NCBI RefSeq assembly: GCF_000449425.2
Contig: NZ_AVHW01000099.1
Location: 62,001 to 126,000, forward strand
DNA: 64,000 bases
Direction: 5' to 3'
From: Clostridioides difficile CD160
Lineage (GTDB): Bacteria > Bacillota > Clostridia > Peptostreptococcales > Peptostreptococcaceae
Shown here: one piece after another, positions 35,687 through 46,092 of the stretch
How positions within the stretch are numbered: the first letter of the stretch is position 1
How the letters are laid out: the number at the start of each line of letters is the position of its first letter
Program-made: the position numbers and the translations under genes
The notes under the pieces: model-generated
What the model was told of the DNA's origin: nothing
What the model saw: the letters and a program-made list of their open reading frames with translations, nothing else
Databases searched by the model: none

Positions 35687-35977
35687 ATTAGCGCCTCCTC
35701 ATAATTTACAATATCTCTTAATTAAGATATTAATATTATACGAGTTTTGTTACAGCTTTATGCTTTTGATAAATCTAAAACTTATCATTCAATACCAATA
35801 ACAAATTAATTTTATCTAATTATAGTAGATTTCCATACTATGTGATTTAACTTTTATATACTTTTATGTATGAATATAATTTCACTCTTTATACAGTAAT
35901 ATAGTTGTGTATTGTTTAAATCCAATTGTTTCCGTTGTAATTTTATGTTAAAATAATATTACAAAATACATCTGTTT

Positions 35978-36086
35978 TTCTTCAGAAACGGGTGAAATTC
36001 CCTATCGGCGGTAAAAGCCCGCGAGCCTTATGGCATAATTTGGTCAGATTCCAAAGCCGACAGTAAAATCTGGATGGTAGAAGAAA
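35978..36086 (+). ncRNA. FMN (RFN) riboswitch
   Basis: All conserved RFN blocks are present in order: GGGTGAAATTCCC (35990-36002), CGGCGGTAAAAGCCCGCGAG (36006-36025), TGGTCAGATTCCA, GCCGACAGTAAAATCTGGATGG, and closing TTCTTC with GAAGAA at the ends (P1). It lies upstream of the ribZ-like transporter gene on the same strand and should sense flavin mononucleotide. Confidence 0.97.
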
Positions 36087-36179
36087 ATAGTATATGAGTA
36101 CCTTTATGTAATTTTGCATGAGTAATCTATACAACTCCTTCAACTACCGTATTTATTCATGAAATTAAACACATTCGAG

Positions 36180-36204
36180 GTACCTAAGATGTAGGTGCTT
36201 TTTT
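36180..36204 (+). terminator. Riboswitch-controlled terminator before ribZ
   Basis: The 7-bp stem GTACCTA with TAGGTGC is followed by six T's, about 65 bp before the ribZ start. An upstream copy of GAGTACC (36096-36102) could form the alternative pairing. FMN binding probably favours this terminator. Confidence 0.78.
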
Positions 36205-36268
36205 GTTGTTTATTTTATAACCATTCTGTACTTATAAAATCTATTATATAAAAGATTGGAGTGTTATC

Positions 36269-37638
36269 ATGAAACAAAAATGGATAGTATTAATTATCAT
36301 CTGTATTGGTGTATTTATGTCTACTCTTGATGGAAGTATACTAAATATCGCAAATCCTACAATCGCTACTGACTTTAAAATTAACATGTCACAAATTCAG
36401 TGGGTTGTAACAGCTTATATGCTTGTCGTAACAGCTACTATGTTATTTTTTGGAAAACTCGGTGATAAAGTAGGCTCAAATCGACTATACACGTTAGGAT
36501 TTTTTGTATTCACAATAGGTTCTTTTCTGTGTAGTATATCACACAATTTATCAACATTAATTTCCTCAAGAATATTTCAAGCAGTTGGAGCAAGTATTTT
36601 AATGGCAACTGGACTTGGCATAGTTTCTAATGCATTTCCAGCAAATGAAAAAGGAAAGGCTATAGGAATCACTGGAGCTGTAGTTGGTATAGGAAATATG
36701 AGTGGTCCCGTAATTGGAGGGATACTTTTAGAACATTTCGGATGGCCTTCTATTTTTATTATCAATATACCTATTGGCATTGTAGCAGTCTTTCTTGGAA
36801 TTAAATTTCTTCCTAGACCTGTTTTAGATGAACAAAATAATAGCTTTGATATTCCAGGTCTTCTACTATTTGCAACTTGTACTACACTTATATTACTTGC
36901 GATGAATGGAAAGGGAGATACAAGATTGTACTAGGAATAGCATCACTTATAATATTCTTACTGTTGGCATTAAGAGAAGTAAAATTTGAACAAAGTTTTA
37001 TTGACTTACCTCTATTTAAAAATAGAAATTTCACTGTAGGTAACATTATCGGAATAGCTTGTTATTTTCCTCAAATGGCAGTGTCTTTCCTACTTCCGTT
37101 TTATTTAGAGCAATTAAAAAATTTATCTCCTATGATGGCTGGTTCTGTAATGACTGTACATCCACTTATTATGGTACTTATAGCTCCTATTGCAGGTTCT
37201 CTTTCTGATAAACATGGTGCAAAGAATATTTTAACAGCATCTTTTTCATTTATGACTATTTCCCTTGTTGGAATGGCACTTTTAAAGGCAGATTCACCAT
37301 TGTTCCTTCTAATTGCATGTTTAGTTATTTTTGGACTTGGACTAGGTGCTTTTAGTTCACCAAACAATAGTAGTATCCTTGCAGATGTCCCTCCACAAAA
37401 ACAGGGATATGGAGGTAGCTTTCTTGCAACTGTTCGTAATTTATCATTTGCTCTTGGAACAGCATTTTTTAGTAGTTTCTTTGCACAAAGCCTTACATAT
37501 AATCAAAATTTTAAAAGCCATACATCAGCTTATGTCACAGCTAGTAATCAATCTTATTGGATTGCAGCAGCAGTATGCTTTATAGGACTTATACTAACTA
37601 TTTTCTTTATGAGAAAAACAGATAAATCTATTTCTTAA
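36269..37638 (+). pseudogene. ribZ: RibZ-like MFS riboflavin transporter, interrupted by a frameshift
   Basis: This is a major facilitator protein behind an FMN riboswitch, the context of the described RibZ riboflavin transporter of C. difficile. Frame one runs 36269-36934 (221 aa, first six helices, with DGSILNIANPTIATDF and ADVPPQ-like half later). The remaining six helices continue in a different frame from about 36917 to 37638. The joined length, 456 codons, is normal for the family, and the switch lies near GGAAAGGGAGATACAAG (36909-36925). A one-base loss in the G-run would explain it. Either the gene is broken in this strain or the base is a sequencing error. Start ATG is behind GGAG. 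Confidence 0.85.
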
Positions 37639-37769
37639 ATAAAATTTATTGCTTATTTCATTAGTGAATAAATTTTTAAATATACTAATCTACATTAATT
37701 TATAGTAGTTTTGCTAAGTTTTATAATTTTTAACAATAAATTGCTAATATTTATTGCTTATAAACAACA

Positions 37770-37812
37770 AGGATGCCAAAAAATGACCATTAAAACCATT
37801 TTGAGGCATCCT
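37770..37812. terminator. Bidirectional terminator between ribZ and engB
   Basis: The stem AGGATGCC with GGCATCCT encloses an inner A/T pairing and lies between convergent genes, with T-rich tails on both strands. Confidence 0.78.
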
Positions 37813-37904
37813 ATATTTTATTTTGATATTAATACAATTAAAACTAATCTAATCTTATATAGATTATCTAAACAAGTATTATGCCAACATTTGATATTTT
37901 AAAT

Positions 37905-38516
37905 TTAATCTACTGTTATCTCATATCCATGTTGATTGTATTGATTTACAATTTCTTCCCATAGTTCTTCAACACCAGTCTTTTTTAATGAAGAAACAGG
38001 AATTACTTTTTCACTACTTTCCAGTTGCAATTTTTTTCTTATTATACTTATATGTTTTTGATATTGCCCTCTAGATATTTTATCTGCCTTAGTTGCAATA
38101 ACTACACAGTTGTATCCAAAGTGTTTTATCCATTCATACATAAGCTTATCATCTGCTGTAGGCTCATGTCTAATATCTACAAGTAGAAGTATAGAACATA
38201 ATTCTTGTCTACTTTCTAGATATCTTTCCATTATACCTCCCCATTTTTCTTTTTCAGACTTAGCTATCTTTGCATATCCATAGCCTGGAAGGTCCACAAA
38301 ATAAAACTCATTATTTATTAGGTAAAAGTTTATAGTTCTAGTTTTTCCTGGTGTTTGACTAGTTCTAGCAAAGTTTCTTCTATTAAGCAATGTATTTATT
38401 ATTGATGATTTTCCAACATTTGACCTACCAGCTAATGCTATCTCTGGAATTCCTTCTGCCGGATACTGTGATTTATTCACAGCACTCATAGTTATCTCTG
38501 AACTTCTAATTTTCAT
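37905..38516 (-). CDS. engB: Ribosome biogenesis GTPase YsxC/EngB
   Basis: This is an essential small GTPase for 50S subunit assembly. G1 is GRSNVGKSS near residue 32, the G2 threonine is in [12 protein letters not shown]3 is DLPGYG, and G4 is TKADK. Length about 203 aa. The frame opens at GTG 38528, inside the lon gene, but ATG 38516 behind GGTGAG is preferred; both overlap the lon stop at 38506, so engB is translated together with lon. The lon-engB pair is conserved in Firmicutes. Confidence 0.96.
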   Translation of the reverse strand: MKIRSSEITMSAVNKSQYPAEGIPEIALAGRSNVGKSSIINTLLNRRNFARTSQTPGKTRTINFYLINNEFYFVDLPGYGYAKIAKSEKEKWGGIMERYLESRQELCSILLLVDIRHEPTADDKLMYEWIKHFGYNCVVIATKADKISRGQYQKHISIIRKKLQLESSEKVIPVSSLKKTGVEELWEEIVNQYNQHGYEITVD

Positions 38517-40869
38517 TCTTCTCACCACTCTTTAATAAAGCTTGTTCCAATACTTCATCCATGTGTTCTACGAGTACAAACTCCATTTTTTCTTTTACAT
38601 TTTCTGGTATTTCATCTAAGTCAGCTTCACATTCTTTAGGAATTAAGACTTTTGTTATGCCAGCTCTGTGAGCTGCTAATAATTTTTCTTTAACTCCTCC
38701 TACTGCTAGGACTCTACCTCTTAAAGTTATCTCTCCTGTCATAGCTATATTGCCTGGAACAGGTCTTTTAGTAAGTGCTGAAATCACTGCAAGAGCCATA
38801 GTTATACCAGCTGATGGCCCATCTTTTGGAACAGCACCTTCTGGAATGTGTATATGGATGTCATTTGTCTTATAAAAGTCTGGGTCTATATCAAACTTGT
38901 CCACTATTGACCTTATATAAGAGATACCTGTCTTAGCAGATTCCTTCATAACATCCCCTAGTTTTCCAGTTAATACAATTTCTCCTTTACCTTTAAGTAC
39001 ATTTACTTCTACTTCAAGTGTAACTCCACCAACTGCTGTCCATGCAAGACCATTTACTAGTCCTATTTGAGGATTAACTTCTGCAAGTTGATATTTAAAG
39101 ATGTCTTTTCCAAGATATGTCTCCAAATCAGACTTATTTACAACAACTTCTTCAAGAGTTGGGTCTTCAACATATTTTTTTGCAACTTTTCTACAAATTT
39201 TACCAATAGTTCTCTCTAGTGTTCTCACACCAGCTTCTCTTGTATAATGATTTATTATGCTTCTTAAAGTCTCATCATCCATTTTTATGAAGTTTTCTTT
39301 TAAAGCATGTTCTTTAATTTGTTTTGGAAGTAAGTATTTTTTTGCTATATTTAGTTTTTCTTCTTCTATATATCCAGATACTTCTATTACTTCCATTCTA
39401 TCTAATAATGGTCTTGGTATATTACCTAAACTGTTTGCTGTTGTAACAAATAGTATTTTTGATAAATCAAAAGGTATTTCTAAGTAGTGGTCTACAAAAT
39501 CCTTATTTTGCTCTGGGTCTAATACTTCTAGCATTGCTGAAGCTGGGTCACCTTTATAATCTGCTGCCATTTTATCTATCTCATCAAATAAAAATACAGG
39601 ATTTTTTGTTTGTGCTTCTTTTACTCCATTGATTATTCTTCCTGGAATTGAACCTACATACGTTCTTCTATGACCTCTTATTTCTGCTTCATCTCTAACT
39701 CCACCTAAAGATATTCTTACAAACTTTCTATTCAATGCTCTAGCTATTGATTTTACTATAGATGTCTTTCCTGTTCCTGGAGGACCAACTAAACATATTA
39801 TAGGACCTTTAAGTGATTTAGCAAGTGTTCTTATAGCTAGGTATTCTAATATTCTTTCTTTTACTTTCTCTAAGCCATAATGGTCTTCATCTAATATAGC
39901 ATTTGCCTTATTTATATCCAGTTTATCTTTTGTCTCTTTATTCCATGGCAATGAAAAGATAGTATCCAAGTAGTTTCTACTTACAGATACATCTGGAGAC
40001 ATTGAAGATATCTTTGAAAATTTATCTATTTCTTTTTCTATCTTTTCCTTAGTTGTTTTAGGTGCTTTTATTTTCTTAAGCTTTTCTCTATATTCATCAG
40101 CTTCAGAATTTATATCTTCTTCTTCACCTAATTCTTTTTGTATTGCTTTTAATTGTTCTCTAAGATAATATTCTTTTTGAACTTTATTCATCTGTTTTTT
40201 AACTCTTAAAGTTATCTTTTTTTCTATTTTTAATATATCTATCTCTTCTAATAATATAGAATATATAAGTTCAAGTCTTTTCTTAATATCAAATTCTTCT
40301 AATATTTCTTGTTTTTGACTTGACTTTAGATATATATTTGCAGCTATTGTATCTATAAATCTATCGACATCTTCTATATCAGCCAAAGATATTAATATTT
40401 CTGGTGATACTCTGTTTCCAATATTTATATACTCTTCAAAGGCATCAAATACATTTCTTACAAATGCTTCAATTTCAACTTCTGTCTCACTATCTAGATT
40501 ATCACTATCAAAAACTATTTCTTCTATTACTGCTTTGAAGTACCCTTCTTCTTGTTCTATTTGCTTTACTCTACCTCTTGATACACCTTCAACTAAAACA
40601 CGAACTGTATCTCCTGGTAATTTTATCATTTGTTTAACTTTACAGATTGTTCCTACATGATAAAAATCATCTTCTCCTGGCTCATCGACTTCAGCTTCTT
40701 TTTGAGATGTTAAAAATATAAGTTCTTCCTCCATCATAGCTTGGTCTAAAGCCTTAAGAGATATCTCTCTTCCTATGTCAAAATTTAATATCATATATGG
40801 AAATATTGCTAATCCTCTTAGAGGAATTAATGGTAATTCATGATCTATTTTAGTATAATTTTGTTCCAT
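38506..40869 (-). CDS. lon: ATP-dependent protease Lon
   Basis: This is a cytosolic AAA+ protease that degrades damaged and regulatory proteins. It has an N-terminal Lon substrate domain (about 1-200, [16 protein letters not shown] at the start), a coiled coil, an AAA+ module with Walker [10 protein letters not shown] near 355 and Walker B FLFDEID, and a C-terminal serine-lysine protease with PKDGPSAGI near 680. Length 787 aa. Of two nearby ATGs the second (40869) has the proper distance to AAGGAG. It is co-transcribed with engB. Confidence 0.97.
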   Translation of the reverse strand: MEQNYTKIDHELPLIPLRGLAIFPYMILNFDIGREISLKALDQAMMEEELIFLTSQKEAEVDEPGEDDFYHVGTICKVKQMIKLPGDTVRVLVEGVSRGRVKQIEQEEGYFKAVIEEIVFDSDNLDSETEVEIEAFVRNVFDAFEEYINIGNRVSPEILISLADIEDVDRFIDTIAANIYLKSSQKQEILEEFDIKKRLELIYSILLEEIDILKIEKKITLRVKKQMNKVQKEYYLREQLKAIQKELGEEEDINSEADEYREKLKKIKAPKTTKEKIEKEIDKFSKISSMSPDVSVSRNYLDTIFSLPWNKETKDKLDINKANAILDEDHYGLEKVKERILEYLAIRTLAKSLKGPIICLVGPPGTGKTSIVKSIARALNRKFVRISLGGVRDEAEIRGHRRTYVGSIPGRIINGVKEAQTKNPVFLFDEIDKMAADYKGDPASAMLEVLDPEQNKDFVDHYLEIPFDLSKILFVTTANSLGNIPRPLLDRMEVIEVSGYIEEEKLNIAKKYLLPKQIKEHALKENFIKMDDETLRSIINHYTREAGVRTLERTIGKICRKVAKKYVEDPTLEEVVVNKSDLETYLGKDIFKYQLAEVNPQIGLVNGLAWTAVGGVTLEVEVNVLKGKGEIVLTGKLGDVMKESAKTGISYIRSIVDKFDIDPDFYKTNDIHIHIPEGAVPKDGPSAGITMALAVISALTKRPVPGNIAMTGEITLRGRVLAVGGVKEKLLAAHRAGITKVLIPKECEADLDEIPENVKEKMEFVLVEHMDEVLEQALLKSGEKNEN

Positions 40870-41040
40870 CAACATTACTCCTTTTCTAGTCTAATTATTT
40901 TGCTTTTAATATTATATATTCGAATAGGTTAACTTTCAACATTAATGATAAATTCTTAGCATATTATATTATTATTTTATTATGATATAATATTAATATT
41001 AGTATACTTAGATGTTATTTATCTTTTGGAGGTTTCTATT

Positions 41041-41553
41041 ATGTTGAAATTGTTTTTAACCTTTTTAAAAATCGGTGCGTTTACATTTGGTGGTGGATAC
41101 GCTATGGTTCCTCTTATACAAGATGAACTTGTAAACAAACAAAAACTTTTAGAGCAGGAAGAATTTATTGATTTTCTATCCATAGCTCAAAGTTACCCTG
41201 GAGTGCTGGCAGTTAATATATCTGTATTATTAGGATATAAACTTTATGGTATACCAGGAGTTCTTATATGTACCTTAGGCTCTGCTTTACCATCATTTTG
41301 TATAGTCTTAGTTTTATCATATCTATATTTTAAAAATTCATCATCTAAAATTTTAGATGGATTTTTCAAGGGAGTTGCCCCTGTTGTAATAGCTCTTATA
41401 TTGTATTCTTTTACGAGCATGTTTAAGAAACTGCCAAAGTCTAGAACTAACATACTACTATTAATTATAGCAGTTTTATCTGTTGGTGTATTCAATATAA
41501 GCCCTATTTATTTAATAATTGGAGGAGGTGTATATAGTCTATGTCAGAAATAA
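41041..41553 (+). CDS. Chromate transporter family protein, first half-size subunit
   Basis: This is a short-chain CHR protein of about 170 aa with six hydrophobic segments. The family signature GAFTFGGGYAMVPLIQDELV is at the N-terminus, followed by AQSYPGVLAVNISV. Short-chain CHR proteins work as pairs of homologous halves. The frame opens at 41026 (TTG in the ribosome site), so ATG 41041 behind GGAGG is chosen. It overlaps the second subunit gene by 13 bp. Natural substrate is uncertain; chromate export or sulfate-related anion transport is known for relatives. Confidence 0.88.
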   Translation: MLKLFLTFLKIGAFTFGGGYAMVPLIQDELVNKQKLLEQEEFIDFLSIAQSYPGVLAVNISVLLGYKLYGIPGVLICTLGSALPSFCIVLVLSYLYFKNSSSKILDGFFKGVAPVVIALILYSFTSMFKKLPKSRTNILLLIIAVLSVGVFNISPIYLIIGGGVYSLCQK

Positions 41554-42068
41554 CACTACTCTTCTTAATATTCCTTAAAATAGGAGCCTTTAGTTTTGGT
41601 GGTGGGTATGCTATGCTACCATTTATTCAACAAGAATTTATATCTAAATACCACCTAATAACTAATCAAGAATTCTTAGATTTACTTGCTATATCACAAT
41701 CTACACCAGGTCCTGTAGCAATAAATAGTGCTACATTTGTAGGATTTAAGACTGCAGGTTTCTTTGGTTCTCTATCTGCAACTATTGGTGTAACGATTTT
41801 TGCGTTAATAGGTCTAACTATTATATCAAAGTTATTTTCTAAGTTCAAAAACAATAAAAAAGTAGAAAACTTATTGATGGTTCTTAGACCAATTACTTTG
41901 GGATTCATATTATCAGCAGCTTTTTCATCTGCCAAAGAGGTTAATTGGGACTTATATGGAATAATTGCATTTATAGCTTCATTTTATCTTTTATATAAAG
42001 GAAAAATTGGTTCTATTGCAATTGTATTCGTCTTTGGTATTCTAGGTATATTACTCTCATTTTTATAA
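41541..42068 (+). CDS. Chromate transporter family protein, second half-size subunit
   Basis: This 175-aa paralogue of the preceding gene has the same signature, GAFSFGGGYAMLPFIQQEF, then AISQSTPGPVAINSAT. The two halves overlap by 13 bp and should be made in equal amounts to form one heterodimeric transporter, equivalent to a long-chain ChrA split in two. Ribosome site GGAGGAGGTG lies within the first gene. Substrate unproven. Confidence 0.88.
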   Translation: MSEITLLFLIFLKIGAFSFGGGYAMLPFIQQEFISKYHLITNQEFLDLLAISQSTPGPVAINSATFVGFKTAGFFGSLSATIGVTIFALIGLTIISKLFSKFKNNKKVENLLMVLRPITLGFILSAAFSSAKEVNWDLYGIIAFIASFYLLYKGKIGSIAIVFVFGILGILLSFL

Positions 42069-42103
42069 TGTAATATCTAGTTTTATATTAAGCATATTAA
42101 CAT

Positions 42104-42131
42104 AAAAAAAGGAGCCTTTAAAGCTCCTTTT
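42104..42131. terminator. Bidirectional terminator between the CHR pair and clpX
   Basis: The stem AAAGGAGC with GCTCCTTT has T-runs on both sides of the convergent genes. Confidence 0.87.
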
Positions 42132-42138
42132 CATCATC

Positions 42139-43389
42139 TTATGCACTTTCCTCTTGATCCTTAAGTACTATGATAGGATTTACTGAGTCTTCGTTCACAG
42201 ATTTCTCTGTTACTATAACCTTCTTTATATTATCTCTAGATGGTACTTCAAACATAGTCTCCATCATTACGCTTTCAACTATACTTCTAAGCCCTCTAGC
42301 TCCTGTATTTCTTTCTATAGCCTTTTTAGCTATTGCACGAAGCGCACCATCTTCAAATTCTAGCTCAACATCATCCAACTCTAATAGTTTTTTATATTGT
42401 TTTACTAGAGCATTTTTAGGTTCTTGTAATATCTGCATTAATGCATCTTCATCCAGCAATTCTAAAGTAGCTAAAACTGGTATTCTTCCTATAAATTCAG
42501 GTATTATACCATATTTTAATAAATCCTCTGGAAGTACTTTTTCATATAACTTCCCTAAATCTAATTCTTTTTTACTTTCTATCTTAGCTCCAAAACCTAG
42601 TGTTTTATCTCCACCACGTTTTTGGATTATTTTTTCTAATCCATCAAAAGCTCCTCCTAATATAAATAATACATTAGTAGTATCTATCTTTAGGAATTCT
42701 TGATGAGGATGTTTTCTTCCACCTTGTGGTGGAACATTTGCAACAGTACCTTCTAATATTTTTAGAAGGGCTTGTTGAACACCTTCACCACTTACATCTC
42801 TAGTTATAGATGGATTTTCAGATTTTCTTGCAATCTTATCTATCTCATCTATATATATTATACCTCTTTCAGCTTTTTCTATATCAAAATCAGCAGCTTG
42901 AATAAGTTTTAGAAGTATATTTTCAACATCTTCTCCAACATATCCAGCTTCAGTCAATGATGTAGCATCAGCCATTGCAAAAGGTACATTAAGAGTTCTT
43001 GCTAGAGTTTGAGCAAGTAATGTTTTTCCAGAACCAGTAGGTCCTAATAAAAGTATATTACTCTTTTGAATTTCTATATCCTTGTTACTAGATTTTTTAC
43101 TGTATATTCTCTTGTAATGATTATAAACTGCAACGGATAAAGCTTTTTTAGCTTTTTCTTGACCTATTACATAATCATTTAGAATTTCCATCATTTCCTT
43201 TGGCTTTGGTAATGATGTAGTATCTTCATCTATAGTATCTTCTATCTCTTCTTGAATAATTTCGTCACAAAGTTCAACACACTCGTCACAAATGTATACA
43301 TTTGGACCTGCAATTAATCTTCTTACTTGATCTTGATTTTTACCGCAGAATGAACACTTTAATTGTCGTTTTTCTTCATATTTAGACAT
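42139..43389 (-). CDS. clpX: ClpX, ATPase subunit of ClpXP
   Basis: This hexameric AAA+ unfoldase feeds ClpP. An N-terminal C4 zinc-binding domain is formed by CSFCGKNQ and CDECVELC (residues 12-40). Walker A is [16 protein letters not shown] near 120 and Walker B is [13 protein letters not shown] near 185. [12 protein letters not shown] and the sensor [10 protein letters not shown] follow. Length 416 aa. It lies 18 bp after clpP and is in the tig-clpP-clpX order common in clostridia. RBS GAGAGAGG. Confidence 0.98.
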   Translation of the reverse strand: MSKYEEKRQLKCSFCGKNQDQVRRLIAGPNVYICDECVELCDEIIQEEIEDTIDEDTTSLPKPKEMMEILNDYVIGQEKAKKALSVAVYNHYKRIYSKKSSNKDIEIQKSNILLLGPTGSGKTLLAQTLARTLNVPFAMADATSLTEAGYVGEDVENILLKLIQAADFDIEKAERGIIYIDEIDKIARKSENPSITRDVSGEGVQQALLKILEGTVANVPPQGGRKHPHQEFLKIDTTNVLFILGGAFDGLEKIIQKRGGDKTLGFGAKIESKKELDLGKLYEKVLPEDLLKYGIIPEFIGRIPVLATLELLDEDALMQILQEPKNALVKQYKKLLELDDVELEFEDGALRAIAKKAIERNTGARGLRSIVESVMMETMFEVPSRDNIKKVIVTEKSVNEDSVNPIIVLKDQEESA

Positions 43390-43407
43390 ATTAACACCTC
43401 TCTCTAT

Positions 43408-43992
43408 CTACGGTCTCTTTGTAAATACTTCATCTATTAAACCATATTCTTTGGCTTCTATTGCACTCATGAAGTTATCACGTTCAGTATCCATTTTTAT
43501 TTTCTCTAATGGCTGACCAGTTCTTTCAGATAATATCTCATTTAGAGTTTCTTTTATTTTTAAAATTCTTTTTGCATGAATTTCTATATCTGTTGCTTGA
43601 CCTTGAGCTCCACCTAATGGCTGATGTATCATTATTTCACTATTTGGTAGTGCTAGTCTTTTTCCTTTTGCTCCTGCTGCCAACAAGAATGCTCCCATAG
43701 AAGCAGCCATACCTATACATATAGTGCTTACATCTGGTTTGATGTATTGCATAGTATCATATATAGCCATTCCAGAAGTTATACTTCCTCCTGGAGAATT
43801 TATATATAAATGTATATCTTTGTCTGGGTCTTCAGCTTCTAAAAATAATAGCTGTGCTACTATAAGCCCTGCTGTGGCATCGTTAACTTGATCTCCTAAG
43901 AAGATTATTCTGTCTTTTAATAGTCTAGAAAAAATATCATACGATCTTTCTCCTCTTCCTGTTTGTTCAACAACTACAGGTACTAATGCCAT
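43408..43992 (-). CDS. clpP: ClpP, protease subunit of ClpXP
   Basis: This tetradecameric serine protease degrades proteins delivered by ClpX or ClpC. The catalytic serine is in [11 protein letters not shown] near residue 97 and the histidine in [12 protein letters not shown] near 122. The N-terminal [19 protein letters not shown] is typical. Length 194 aa. It is preceded by GGGGG-type ribosome site. Sits between tig and clpX; other clpP copies may exist elsewhere in the genome. Confidence 0.98.
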   Translation of the reverse strand: MALVPVVVEQTGRGERSYDIFSRLLKDRIIFLGDQVNDATAGLIVAQLLFLEAEDPDKDIHLYINSPGGSITSGMAIYDTMQYIKPDVSTICIGMAASMGAFLLAAGAKGKRLALPNSEIMIHQPLGGAQGQATDIEIHAKRILKIKETLNEILSERTGQPLEKIKMDTERDNFMSAIEAKEYGLIDEVFTKRP

Positions 43993-44020
43993 GGTTTCAT
44001 ACCCCCTTTATTCTATATAA

Positions 44021-44051
44021 TTTACAGTAGCTTTTTTTGAGCTACTGTAAA
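44021..44051. other. Intercistronic hairpin between tig and clpP
   Basis: A perfect 12-bp stem, TTTACAGTAGCT with AGCTACTGTAAA, lies between the tig stop and clpP start. It lacks a T-tract after it on the minus strand, so it may attenuate or protect mRNA rather than end transcription. Confidence 0.55.
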
Positions 44052-44141
44052 TTATTATACGCATTTAACTAAATTATATTTGCACATCATTATATACTAA
44101 ACATTCTATAACGTCAACTATATTAGTTAGCGTTTATTTTA

Positions 44142-45428
44142 TTAAGCTATTGTTGCATTCTCAACTAATAAATCTATTGTTTTTCTTATCTTTATTTGTC
44201 CTTTTATATCTTCTTTATCAGCATCTCTTAAAGAAGCTTCTATTTTGTCTATTTCCATATTGTAAGCAGAAGCCATTTTTTCTAACTCAGCTTTAAATTC
44301 TTCTTCTGTTGATTCAATTCCTTCAGCTTTAGTTATTGCTTCCAATACTAGAGAAGATTTAACTAATTTTTTAGCATCTTCTTTTCTCTCTTCTCTTAAT
44401 TCTTCCATAGTTCTACCAGTCATCTCTAATAATTGTTGTAATCCAAATCCTTGATATTGTAATTGATAGTTAAGTTCGTTTAACATATTATCTATTTGAT
44501 GTTGTACCATAACTTCTGGTATTTCTATTTCTGTATTTTCAGCAACTTTTTCTACTACTGAATTTCTAGTTTCTGCATCTGCTCTATTTTTAGCTTCTTC
44601 TTCTAATTTAGCTCTTACATCTGCTTTTAATTCATCTAAAGTATCGAATTCACTAGTATCTTTAGCAAATTCATCATCTAATGCAGATAATTCTTTTACT
44701 TTTACATCATTTATTTTCACATTAAATACAACTGGTTTTCCAGCTAAATCTTGTGAGTGGTATTCTTCTGGGAAAGTAACATTAACTTCTACTTCTTCAC
44801 CAGCTTTTTTACCTACTAATTGTTCTTCAAATCCTGGTATAAATGTGTTTGAACCTATAACTAAGTTATAATTTTCACCTTTACCACCTTCGAAAGCTAC
44901 ACCATTCTCAAATCCTTCAAAGTCTATTATAGCTGTGTCTCCATCTTCTAAAGCTTTATCTTCTACACTTACTAATCTAGCATTTTTTTCAACCATTTCT
45001 TGTAGTTTAGCTTCAACATTTTCGTCACTTACAGTATTCTCAACCTTAGCTATTTCTATACCCTTGTAGTTTCCTAATTCAAACTCTGGTTTAACTTCTA
45101 CATTAAGAACCATAACTAATCCATTATCTTTGCTTATTTCTTCTATATCTAAATCTGGATTGTCTATTGGGTCTATATCTAATTCCTTGATAGCTTCTGG
45201 ATAAACTTCTGGGAATAATATTTCTATAGCATCATTATAGAATATGCCTTTTCCGTATTGAGTCTCTATAACAATTCTTGGAGCTTTACCTTTTCTAAAT
45301 CCAGGTATATTATATTTATTTCTGCTTTTATTATAAGCCTTATTTACTGCTGCTTCAAATTTATTGTTATCTACTGTTATTTTTAAAGTAACTTTATTAC
45401 CCTCTTTTTTAATTAGTTCTGCTTTCAT
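44142..45428 (-). CDS. tig: Trigger factor
   Basis: This ribosome-bound chaperone and prolyl isomerase has its ribosome-binding tail signature GFRKGKAPR near residue 45. A central FKBP-like PPIase domain (about 150-235, with DGDTAIIDFEGF) and a helical C-terminal domain follow. Length 428 aa from ATG 45428, which has an AGGAGG site; the open frame continues to 45485 without one. It is the first gene of the tig-clpP-clpX block. Confidence 0.97.
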   Translation of the reverse strand: MKAELIKKEGNKVTLKITVDNNKFEAAVNKAYNKSRNKYNIPGFRKGKAPRIVIETQYGKGIFYNDAIEILFPEVYPEAIKELDIDPIDNPDLDIEEISKDNGLVMVLNVEVKPEFELGNYKGIEIAKVENTVSDENVEAKLQEMVEKNARLVSVEDKALEDGDTAIIDFEGFENGVAFEGGKGENYNLVIGSNTFIPGFEEQLVGKKAGEEVEVNVTFPEEYHSQDLAGKPVVFNVKINDVKVKELSALDDEFAKDTSEFDTLDELKADVRAKLEEEAKNRADAETRNSVVEKVAENTEIEIPEVMVQHQIDNMLNELNYQLQYQGFGLQQLLEMTGRTMEELREERKEDAKKLVKSSLVLEAITKAEGIESTEEEFKAELEKMASAYNMEIDKIEASLRDADKEDIKGQIKIRKTIDLLVENATIA

Positions 45429-45621
45429 CCTTCTAATCCTCCTAGTGATATTTATGTAATACCCGATAATGGTATCATAATTCATTCTATTTATAATTCA
45501 ACCACTTAATTATATCACATAAGTTTTTTTATTTACAAGTGTTCCATTAATATCGTTGTACTTATTTGATAAAATTTAATTTTTTGAGCGTTTTTTGCCG
45601 TTTTTTTGGATAAACACACCT

Positions 45622-46092
45622 TTATATGCGTATTTCTTCAATATTTATGTCATCACCTTCTATGTCCATAATAACAAAACTTTTATACGATACTCCTCTT
45701 GGAAGTGAAGTACTTCCAGGATTTATGTAAAGCACATCATCTTTAACTTCTCTAAACGGAGTATGGGTATGACCAAATATAACTATATCAGCTCCAACTT
45801 CAGTTGCCTTGTTTTCTAACATCTGTGTTCCATATTTTACACCATACTTATCTCCATGGCATAAAAATATAGTTTTATTTGCCACTTCAAAGACAACTTC
45901 TTCCTCAACAGCATCAAAATCACAATTACCTTTAACTGCAATAATTCCCACATTAGTCATACTATGAATATATCTTGAGTCTGTAAAGTTGTCTCCTGCA
46001 TGAATTATTAGGTCACATTCTTTCAAATATGGTATTGTTTTTTCCATATTTTTAATCATCATATGTGTGTCACTTACTATGCCTATCTTCAT
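45622..46092 (-). CDS. YfcE/MJ0936-type metallophosphoesterase
   Basis: This small calcineurin-like phosphodiesterase has all metal-binding motifs: SDTH near residue 7, GDN near 33, GNCD near 56, CHGD near 78 and GHTH near 106. Length 156 aa is typical for family YfcE, which hydrolyses phosphodiesters in vitro. Its ATG overlaps the stop of the rph-rdgB gene (TAATG), so they are co-translated. Physiological substrate unknown. Confidence 0.92.
   Translation of the reverse strand: MKIGIVSDTHMMIKNMEKTIPYLKECDLIIHAGDNFTDSRYIHSMTNVGIIAVKGNCDFDAVEEEVVFEVANKTIFLCHGDKYGVKYGTQMLENKATEVGADIVIFGHTHTPFREVKDDVLYINPGSTSLPRGVSYKSFVIMDIEGDDINIEEIRI

Noticed and set aside
36877-37638. A separate second MFS gene
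   Set aside because: It overlaps and continues the ribZ sequence in another frame, lacks a ribosome site, and the joined protein has normal length.
37711-37902. A 63-aa plus-strand gene between ribZ and engB
   Set aside because: It runs through the bidirectional terminator and has no ribosome site.
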